DNA of 64,000 nt, taken from Telmatactis stephensoni (lineage: Eukaryota; Cnidaria; Anthozoa; Actiniaria; Isophelliidae). The position numbers and the translations under genes were made by a program. Numbering within the stretch: the stretch's first letter is position 1; each line of letters starts with the position of its first letter. Positions 55,410 to 64,000 of the stretch are shown piece by piece. Under the pieces are notes generated by a model. The model did no database searches. It had not been told where the DNA came from and worked only from the letters and a program-made list of their open reading frames with translations. Where the stretch lies: positions 124,001 to 188,000 of the forward strand of contig JALIZF010001626.1 in assembly GCA_029948255.1 (NCBI GenBank). Direction: 5' to 3'.

Positions 55410-55968
55410 GCATTGCAGGAATTTTGGACCAGGAACTGCATCCAAACATTTGTTATTGCTTGTCATCTACTTTGCAAGACCACAATTACTAAAACTGGCT
55501 TATTTTTAGCTGATCATAAACTCCTTGACTTTGCAATGAAATTTGAACGTTTGTATGGAAAGGAAACTGTAACCACAAATATCCATCTACACATGTATCT
55601 GAAAGAATGCATTGAGAATTTTGGAAATGTTTTGGGATTTTGGTGTTTCAGTTTTGAATGGTGTAATGTTGCTTGGTAGTTTTCACACAAACAATAATAT
55701 GATTGAGGTACAGCTCATGTGAAAATTTCTTACTATGAGTTATACTTCTGATCTTCAATATAGTCTTCCTCGTGAATACAGGGAACACTTCCTCTCTCTT
55801 TGTAAAAAGATGACAATGGATATTTTTGCATACGACAATAATACTGAAAATGAAATAACTTCACAAATGCTAATAAACTTTGAAAGCTTAATAATGACAC
55901 CACCGCAAACTAAAGGACTTCTTTATAATTGGTCTTCCAGTTATTATCCAGTACAGTACTTAAAATAA
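55410..55968 (+). pseudogene. TNP2/DUF4218-like transposase remnant
   Basis: Reads LLDFAMKFERLYGKETVTTN then IHLHMYLKECIENFG and VLGFWCFSFE. It then changes frame to NGVMLLGSFHTNNNMIEVQL, a TGA, and KFLTMSYTSDLQYSLPREYR. The block IHLHxHLxEC...FWCFxFExxNG is typical of the DUF4218-type region of CACTA/TNP2 transposases. One frameshift near 55662 and a stop near 55724 disable it. Distinct from the gene at 7.9-9.8 kb. Confidence 0.6.
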
Positions 55969-57109
55969 TTTAATAACAACAAGAATGTACCTTGGCTTTT
56001 GGTTGTTTGCCTGGAAGCCTGTCAATGTGACATATATTGTTTAAATCACTCCTGCACTGCTGAAGTAGATATGATTTGGGAAGGCCATCAATGATCATAG
56101 TCAGTTCATGATAAAAAGAAGCACCCACCCAAAACTTGTCCAGAATAAATAATATTTCTTCTATTTGTTTTTTTCTCTTTCTCTGAAAGCTTGCTATCGT
56201 TATCTTGTCTGATGACTAAGACTTCACTAGGAGTGTTTACAGCACTAATTGTTTAAACACGTGGATGCTTCAGCATCTGCTGTTTCGCTATCTGTTATAG
56301 AGGGTTGATCCTTATCAGATGCATTTATGTCTATGGTGCATTTGTTTTTCATTGATGCAACTGGATTTAGAGTAAATTTGTTACCTGTGACTTGCTGTTT
56401 GAGTGTTGTTTTCGTAACTCATGTAATTTTGAAAACCATCGAGTTAAGCAGTGGTACAATGCAAGATCAAGATTCTCCCTGTAATATGCAAATCATTCAG
56501 AGGTTTGATATCATATTTTAATATTCTATTATTTTAATGTCTTATATTTTAACATGAACAGTTGGAAATTTTAAAGGTACTCAAAATACATAGTGAAATA
56601 TGAAATAGTGAAAAAGTCACTTAAGTCTTTTACAATGGTCGAGGTCAGGTGATTAATCATAATTATAATTCCTCTGAAGAAATTCACAGATTTTGGTTAT
56701 GAGAACATTATAGGACCAGGGACAAACAACTCATATAAAGGAAAATGAGTTGAAATTGGTAAAGACAAAACAACTAATTTGCCAGTAACAAAACTACTTA
56801 TACCATAAGGCATACATGAATTGTTTTACTGGACAGAAACAGATATTACTTATCACTATCGTCTTTGGTGCATTTCTGATGTTAAATGTGAAGTGGATCT
56901 TATTTTATCAAGAACTTCATTATTTTCATCTGTTGTAGATCCTTCACATGTAATGGTTTGCAAGATGCACTGTTCATCACTTGGTTCAACCAGAGATTTC
57001 TGAGCAATAAACAATTGGTTCTCAAATGAGAGATTTGACTGCTCTGTAGAGTTTATCCTGTTCTTCGCTGTTATCTTGTATGAAGTGGGAATAGTACTTG
57101 TGGTGTGCA
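55969..57109. other. weak LINE-like remnants, no intact gene
   Basis: Minus-strand stretches around 56250-56450 (GNKFTLNPVASMKNKCTIDI) look like the region between endonuclease and RT of a LINE, but are too degraded to assign firmly. Confidence 0.3.
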
Positions 57110-57620
57110 ATGTTTATCTTAGTGTAGCAAAGTTCTTAAAGGCAGCAAAATCAGAAGCATTTTTTAGATCAGCATTTTCGCTCAGCTTTTCTCCTTTCTT
57201 TGATAGCAGCCTTAAAGTGTCTTTGCTGAACCAAGGAACCTGTTCACCACAGTCTTGAATTTCAGAGGAAATGTTGTTGTTCTGGTAGATGATTGATGTC
57301 ATTGTTTTCACACACAGTTTGACGGAGTTCAGTTAACAGAGGACAGCAGCATGATCAGAAAACAGGGATCCAGTTGTTGGCTTGTCAAGAACTGAGTCAG
57401 ACCTATGGGTAATAAGAGATCCAGAAAATGGCCAAGCTCATGAGTTGGGTGTCAACAAGTTGATCAAGACCCATCAATTCAAGGGTATCCAAGAATGCCG
57501 CTGCATCAGGATTGCCACCATTATCAACGTGAAAATTGAAGTCACCAATAATAGTGGTTCATGAGATAAGGCAACAGACTCCAAGTAGTCAGCAAAATCA
57601 TTAAGGAATCGACGAATTGT
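57110..57620 (-). pseudogene. LINE endonuclease remnant
   Basis: The minus strand around 57420-57600 reads, across frame changes, ESVALSHEPLLLV, GDFNFHVDNGGNPDAAAFLD and TLELMGLDQLVD, the last catalytic block of an AP endonuclease. 57114-57245 reads VPWFSKDTLRLLSKKGEKLS, the usual linker before RT. A different LINE from that at 50-53.7 kb. Confidence 0.6.
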
Positions 57621-58655
57621 CAATCAAGTCACTAGTCAACCGTACCAGGCCAAAATCATACTTTCAGTCAAAGCAAAAATTGTTCTGGCTGTAAAGTGCA
57701 CAAAGCTCTTATTATAACATCTTTTGTTTTGAATGGAAGAGCCAGGAGATTCATTGCTGCTGTTGTTGAAAACACACTGGTTGAAAACATGAACTGGTGC
57801 TTGTTGGACGTGTTTTGCCACCAATGCTAGAGATGGCATGGATGATAGCATGTTTGTCAGTCCTTGCTAGTCATTTGCAGGGATGTTTTCTTTGTGTGAA
57901 TCAGTAAAGTTGGATGAAACTGAAGAAACCTGGCACAAAGAAGACGTTTAAGTACGTGGAGGAGCATCACATGTCATGGTCGATGAGGGCTTTGTTGGAG
58001 GGACATAACCACTTGCAATGTGACTTTATTGCTTTCTCTCTCCTTCACTAATTTTGTTTTAATCATCTAGAGATGATTCTCTACCACGACAAGTGACTTG
58101 GATGATCAGCTTTGGTTGGCCTGCTTCTTTTAGTTTGGAGATGATCGTTTTCCTAGTTGAATGATTTGTAATTCATTTACTGCATTCTTCAGGTAAACAA
58201 CTGACAGCCATCTTCATTATTTGGCCGATTCTATGCTTTCCCATCCTGGTTTTGGCATACCATTGGATGTTAGATTTTTTTGCAGACTTTTAGACTATTT
58301 TATTCACACACGTATAGATAAATTTACAATAATTACAAGTAATATATTTACATAAAATTACTATTGAACATGTTTACAAATGAAATTAATTAAAAGAAAA
58401 GAGAAATTCATTGATGTGTGTGTGGTTGTCGAGGAATAAAGAGGAATAAAGTTTTATAAAAATTGTTTTGTTTTGTTTTTTGTTTACTAGTGCCCAAGAA
58501 TCTTTAACTGAGAAAGTACTAAACAGATGACATTAAGCAGAGATCAATTTAAGCACATGAAGAAAATCTAGAAATATAAATTGATAACTATCTTATCTTA
58601 GAGGGAGAAAAGAAGGAAAAAAAGAATGCGTTATTATCTATATATAGAATGAGAA
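57621..58655. other. no intact gene
   Basis: Possibly more 5' LINE sequence up to about 57960; beyond that nothing recognised. Confidence 0.3.
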
Positions 58656-58800
58656 TGTACTGGCTATCATCAGCAAACATACAAAAGTGCAATTCCTGAG
58701 GTATGTTGGGAAAGTCATTTACATATATTAAGAATAACAGTGGCCCAAGGGTGCTACCCTGAGGGACACCATGTTGTATTTGTCTTAGGTAAGATTTAAT
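58656..58800 (-). pseudogene. reverse transcriptase remnant (non-LTR)
   Basis: The minus strand reads [20 protein letters not shown] then [18 protein letters not shown] motifs 4 and 5 with the YADD-like box changed to FADD. It lies on the wrong side of the endonuclease remnant at 57.1-57.6 kb to be the same copy in order. Confidence 0.7.
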
Positions 58801-58850
58801 GTTGCAAATTAATCAATTAAAGTAATTCTTGCACTTAAATAAAAACTCCT

Positions 58851-59440
58851 TGTTGAGTTGCTAACACTTTGCTACTTAGAGAATGAAGCTGAGATCTCTT
58901 AGCTATCTGCACAATGTGTTTGCTTGTAATTTCTGTATCTTCAAGGTCAAGATATAAAACTCCTTCAAATAATCAAAGCGGTATCCTTACATATTGTTTT
59001 CCAGTGTGTGAAAGGTCAAGCTCTCTCAATTTCTCAGCCTTTTCTTGAAAAACTTTTTGCCTGCTTGCCAAAAATGATATTCTACCAAGTTACTGTTGAA
59101 ATTCCCACTCTCGCCAAGTCAGAAGGACAAAGGAAGGTAAAAACTTAACACCAAATGTAGGAGTCAATTGAGAGCACATCCATCGTGGCATGGATGTATG
59201 ACTCACTGTTCAAGGTATGAATGGGCTTCAGTACTAACAACTTAGGCTTTTGTCCATTGTTCGTCGGTCTCAAACAAAGTCTCGCATTACACTCACTCAT
59301 GGCAGTGTTCAGTGCATTGTGCCTAGCCTTATGATATATATGCTGACAGTTGGTGTCGATTTTTAGAAGTAAGCGGTGTGGAAGTCATACTGTAGACCAC
59401 ATATCGAAGCGTGCAATACCTGAGTTTTCAGTGAGTAATT
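58851..59440 (-). pseudogene. decayed coding remnants, leucine-rich-like
   Basis: At 58870-59090 the minus frame reads QEKAEKLRELDLSHTGKQYV, one TGA, then LFEGVLYLDLEDTEITSKHI, a leucine-rich-repeat-like pattern. At 59160-59440 another frame reads NCQHIYHKARHNALNTAMSE then CNARLCLRPT and PKLLVLKPIHTLN with one stop. The low stop density suggests former coding sequence; no family recognised. Confidence 0.3.
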
Positions 59441-59639
59441 TATTTCTGAGGATGTTATAAGCAGAATTAGTACGACTTTTACTTCGTTGTAACTCAACCA
59501 TAATCGGACATATTCACTTTACTTCTCACTTTGCTGAAGACCCGGTACCAGCTCATTGAACAGCTCTATTGATTTTATTTATTTATTTTTATTTACTAGT
59601 GAAATGCCCTAAAGCAACTTTAGGAATTATTAGCGCAAT

Positions 59640-59991
59640 AAATCCCAAAAAGCGAGCAGCCGTCAATAGCTGATGTGCCGGCGAAACAATGAACGATATT
59701 GCAACAAAGCTTGGCGTGGCCAAAGCAACCATTGAAATCTACATTACGGATCTAATGGCAGACGGCAAAGGAACAGATAAGCACAGAAGGAAAAAATTGA
59801 AAGACTTGAAGATTGAAAGAGAGGAATTTTTGCAAGTAGCACAACATGCCTCAAAAAGCGGAGTCTCACTGAGAGAGATAAAGGATAGTACCAACCTCAA
59901 GTACAACCAGATCAGAGCAGTACTGGCAAGCCTCATTCATGGCATGCACCTCTGTAGCATAATTACATCCCCTTACATTGGCATTCTTTAG
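59640..59991 (+). pseudogene. helix-turn-helix fragment (RecQ C-terminal-like)
   Basis: MNDIATKLGVAKATIEIYIT DLMADG is a winged-helix/HTH pattern like the HTH_40 domain at the C-terminus of some RecQ-like helicases. A second helical segment (SGVSLREIKDSTNLKYNQIR) follows. There is no helicase core nearby; the RecQ N-terminal fragment at 30.8 kb is unrelated in position. Fragment only. Confidence 0.35.
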
Positions 59992-60620
59992 TAACATCAA
60001 TTGTAGTTGTAAATGTAGATGTTCTAGCTGGTTTCAATAAGATTTTACACCATTCTATTTCCTAGTTTTCTTAAAATTATGATTTTCCGCCATTGTTGGA
60101 GGATTGAAGTGTGACCCTCGAATACATTAGAAAAAAATAAATTGTCCCGGCAAACCTGGATCTTGAAGGTCTTTTATTTTTGATTTTCTCCACATTCGAT
60201 TATCTAAAACTTTGAGGGTCACAACACTTTAATGATATAAGGTTTTACAAAAATGCACTGCTGTTGGGCGTAATGATTTTCATCCACTGATAAATCATTG
60301 AAATCGGGGGATACTCCCATATATTTAATATTCAGGGAAGATTCGCTGAACAGGGTATCCTTTTTCCGAGTTCCTTGTCATAAATAGCGTATCATTTTTG
60401 CAATTTTTCAAGCTCGTTGCCATTTTCAGGGTAGCAACTTTATTATGAACCTTAGTTGTTAGATAGCAACAACATCAACAATGGTATATTGAGTTCTTCT
60501 GTCATAAACAGGGTAACATTTTAGTATCCCAGGGAAACATCCATCTCAAATCCTGGTCAAGTACATAAAAAATGTCTAAGTTACGTAAAAATATCTAATG
60601 GTTGAAAGAGATGCAATAGT
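59992..60620. other. no gene seen
   Basis: AT-rich; ATAATTACATCC-type sequence and short A-runs only. Confidence 0.35.
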
Positions 60621-61300
60621 TAAACAGGTGTTAAATTGTCTGTGAGCATAGCTCCAAACCAGCATCCTTTGGAAACAATTCAATTGGAAACATTATTGGG
60701 CTCATTACATGCAATAATAGCACCTGACGCTTCATGGCTATGAGAGTCAATTATCATGCCACTTTTGTTGGTATTTACAGCAAGGAGAACAGTAAGACCA
60801 TGGGCAGATAATACACTATAAGATAGCAGAGGTCCATCATTTACCAGTCTCATTATGCAATCTTTCAGTTGGATAACAGGACAATGTCCAAAAATGTGAA
60901 TTTAGTCTGTTACATTGTCTACCATGCATTCATTCCCTTCCATGGCTACAAATCAACAATTTGAGCATTTACAGCACTGAAATCAAAAAGGTCATCATGG
61001 ATAGTATTACCATTCAACATGGCTGTTTGAAGTGCATCTTTCCACTCAAGTGGCCAAACAAGGTTTAATGTGTGAATCAGCTTCCCCATGTATCAAAAAA
61101 TCAGGTGCTTGTATGATGATCTATGAATTATTTATATGATTTTACTTTAGATTCAGGAAGAGATTTAGAAGTTTTACCGCATTTTGGGCAAAATTTATAG
61201 TCTTTCCTTAGCCATACAACACGTGGGACAAAACATGGTGGATCATCAATCTTCGTATGTCTCAGAATCTTCGGTTGGCACAGGAAGTCCATACAAGGGT
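60621..61300 (-). pseudogene. decayed peptidase-like gene with zinc ribbon
   Basis: Minus-strand coding-like blocks in changing frames: RIPLYGLPVPTEDSETYED (61250-61320), VWLRKDYKFCPKCGKTSKSL (zinc-ribbon-like, about 61150-61220), LVWPLEWKDALQTAMLNG then HDDLFDFSAVNAQI (60950-61080), and VLSAHGLTVLLAVNTNKSGM then IIDSHSHEASGAII (60700-60840). The last resembles the catalytic His region of C76-type cysteine peptidases (I/F-DSHSR). Several stops and frame changes. Such genes are multicopy in invertebrate genomes as I recall. Family call is tentative. Confidence 0.45.
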
Positions 61301-64000
61301 ATTCTTGTCTTTTTCTTCAGTTGAGAAAAGACAAATTATTGAAAATCGCTAAAATGGCTTCAAAACGTTAGGTAAGACACAATCACAACTTCCTATAAGT
61401 TTTTATTTATTTTACAATATTCAGCTCTCAATGCTTGTATGGGCTTCCTGTTGATTTGGGGTTCCTGTCTCTACTAAATGTAGGCTCCTCTGGATTGGGC
61501 CTCTTGAGTGGTACCCAGTCTCCTGAATAAATGAATTATTCAGTAGTGTAAAAGAGTGGTGTTCTCAATGTAATTAAGGAGGCTTTTACTACAATATATA
61601 TGGTGCTCGGCAGGTCAAATTGAAACAGCTATAGTTCTTACATGAAAGCACCCACAGTTCTGAACTTTTGTACATTTACTACATTAAGACTGAAGTTTTA
61701 AATGGTTGGTGTTTTGTTTACATCGGGGTTACCATAGCAACGAAACAATGACGTCACCATTTTAGATTCCCACAAATTTTATGCATTGTTTGACCTAAAC
61801 TTTTAAAACGACATACAAGGCCCTCAAAATCACAACTTATTGTCAAATTCTATTCAATAATTATAAAATCGAATATGATTCTGGAATCAAAATTATTATA
61901 GATTTTCAGAGTAATTCTGTATTATTTTGGTAACAAAAATATGATATCTTCATAATAAGGGCTTAATGTATCTAACCAACTATATCTTATTTTGAAAGCA
62001 TATGCAATTTCGTAGAATTACTCTGAATCAGCCTTTTCATTGGAAATTTGGGATAGAGACCGTTATGAGTTCAAATGAGCTTGCCAGTGCAGCAGACAAA
62101 TATTCCGAACTCAAAACGTGACTAAACTGGCATGAAAACATATCTATTCTCATGCCAGACTGAATTCCACTTGGGCACAAGTAAATGCACTGTGCGTCTT
62201 GTTTTGTTCTACAAAACCGTGTATCAATGTTTTCTACATATTTTACATGCAGAATCTGAATTGATATCAGGTATTCCTAATTTTCCTTATGTTCATATTA
62301 AGCGAACATTATGTGTTTACAAATACATACAACTTTATACAAATAATTTCATATACATATTTCAAGTACATATTCTAAAGATCAATTTTCCATTGTTTGA
62401 TTAAGCCTTTGCATGTTTGAGTATGTTTAGCATTGGATAGGCAGTTTTATCTGTCTTCATCACTTCATATGATGGATAGAGAAATTATTTTTAATGGAAT
62501 AATATTTCTCCAACTTCATTAATTCTTTTGTGCCTGACTTTTCTTTTCTAGCACTTTAGTTTGGATTTGAATAAGCTTATCTTTGTATCTTTGTTCAACC
62601 CGTTTCCTTCCATATGTTGAACTGTTACTTTGGTGTTAAAAATGTTTGAGTTCTGAATGCATCTTTTAAAAATTCGTTACTTCTTCTGTTTATCCTAGCA
62701 CTACATTTCTTGCTTTTCCAAATAGACTGTGTGTAAAACTGCCTTGCGATTTGGTATTCTTCTTTGATGTTAGATTTTTATAACTAACAATGTCTAACTC
62801 AATTCTTTTTCGTCAGAACACGGCTTTGCTGTAGTAGAATTAAGTGATGGAATTAAATTTTTAGCTTATGTAGATAGTACAATCATGGACATATCTGTTG
62901 GTACATTTAACCCTCTTGCTTAAAAATCTTTATAGTTAAATTAAGTCCATAAGAAAGTTGTATAAAACCTGTGCTTAGATGGAACTCTATGTGGATTCAA
63001 TGTTGCTCCAATTTCTTTTATCTGAAATCGGACAAATACCTACTCAGCCAGAAAAAAAAAAAAAAATGGTTTAGAAACGTTTTAATGAGTTTTCCCCCAA
63101 ATTTATCCAAATTATCCTCAATAACCATGCTTTAATTGCACTGAGCTTGTGAAAGCCTTGTGTACTGTAAATAAATTGTGTTCTGTGAAAGATTGTTGTG
63201 TTCTACGAAACTTTGTTTTGCATTGTGTTTTGCCCCTGTTGGCCACTGTAGAAAACAAAATATTGGTCATTTAAAAATCATATTATATGTTGGCTCAATT
63301 ACTTTCTAATATCTTTTACTTTCCAAAGATCAGTATTCATAGTATGAACATGAACATGACATTTGAAAATTCATTGGCTTTCATTCCTTATGAAACAGGT
63401 TATCATTATTATGGAATAATAAAAGCTAATGTCTCTACTGAATACGTCTTCATCCTTTTTTAGGTAATGTGATTGAAGAAAATATAATACTTAATCTGAA
63501 GAACATTAAATCATAGATGGTGCAATGTATGGATGGTGGGACGACAGGCATTCCATCTGGGAGTGGTAGTATCTGTCTGACTCTGTTGAAATGTGCTCAA
63601 CCCCACTCTTGATATATAGATTTTTTGTCGGGATGTTGGATTACAACTCCTAAGAAAGGTGGGTCCATAGTGTCACAGAATAAATATGGTACTCTGGGCA
63701 TTTTTTATTTGATTTGTATTTACCGTTTTAAATGGGTGCCAGAGCTGTTAAATATAACATGACGCAGTTTAACTTGAATTCATGAATCTGTATTGGGTGG
63801 ATAATGTGCTGTTGTTTTTTAAGCTTACATGCATATAGGCGTTCAGGGTACTATGGTCTGCATGCTTATTACTGTGAGGGTTTGTTTAGATTCTGCCTTT
63901 GTAACCTGAACTTCCAAGCATGTTACTATGGACTGTGGTAGTGGTGCTGCTTTGGTAACCTGAACCACAGAATGGAATTAATCATTTACGTATCTGGAAA
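61301..64000. other. no gene recognised
   Basis: AT-rich with T-rich and A-rich runs (poly-A at about 63052-63066). A 90-codon ORF at 62132-62404 has no recognisable content. Parts may be UTR or intron of a gene beyond the window. Confidence 0.4.

Noticed and set aside
62132..62404. 90-codon plus-strand ORF
   Set aside because: AT-rich composition, no domain, no supporting splice sites.

Overview
This is an AT-rich, intron-containing eukaryotic sequence made mostly of DNA transposons, their decayed copies and foldback (MITE-like) elements. Spliced genes with GT-AG introns, a CR1/L2-like retrotransposon with an upstream 'IHSNPGP' stretch, a THAP/YqaJ (ISL2EU-type) transposon, hAT, Merlin, Tc1/IS630-like and CACTA-like transposases, and SAMD3-like and OTU genes suggest a marine invertebrate animal, most likely an anthozoan cnidarian. 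The species call is inference; no rRNA, mitochondrial gene or marker gene is present.

Layout. 0-6 kb: a multi-exon SAM-domain gene on the minus strand, with MITEs and tRNA-derived repeats in its introns. 6.3-9.8 kb: a divergent three-exon zinc-finger/CACTA(TNP2)-like transposase gene, followed by about 2.2 kb of subterminal-type tandem repeats ending near 12.5 kb. 12.7-18.25 kb: an element pairing a Merlin/IS1595-type transposase (+) with a divergent P-loop (DUF3987-like) helicase (-), bounded by arrays of a GC-rich iterated motif. 18.34-34.81 kb: a 16.5-kb composite with long inverted ends. It holds a THAP-DDE transposase with two stop codons, a convergent SWIM/YqaJ exonuclease gene split by a 3.5-kb hAT element, a 66-bp tandem array beside a decayed second copy of the 14-kb helicase, a RecQ-like fragment and an OTU protease gene. 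35-37.4 kb: nested hAT-like non-autonomous elements. 38.8-43.0 kb: an element flanked by two identical 187-bp direct repeats, each itself a hairpin, carrying a Tc1/IS630-type DD34E transposase and a convergent HUH-endonuclease/SF3-helicase Rep. 43.9-46.3 kb: a three-exon gene of unknown function with three MITEs in its introns. 47-48.3 kb: a decayed ParB-like gene. 49.6-61.3 kb: a YqaJ fragment, a CR1/L2 retrotransposon, a kinase remnant, a TNP2 remnant, LINE remnants and a peptidase-like remnant. 61.3-64 kb: no recognisable gene.

A recurring theme is DDE transposases next to DNA-replication or recombination proteins: Merlin with a helicase, Tc1/IS630-like with HUH-SF3 Rep, and ISL2EU with YqaJ exonuclease. 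The last pairing is known; I do not recall the first two being described, and both loci also carry iterated or hairpin DNA that looks like replication or transposase binding sites. These are the best candidates for an undescribed system.
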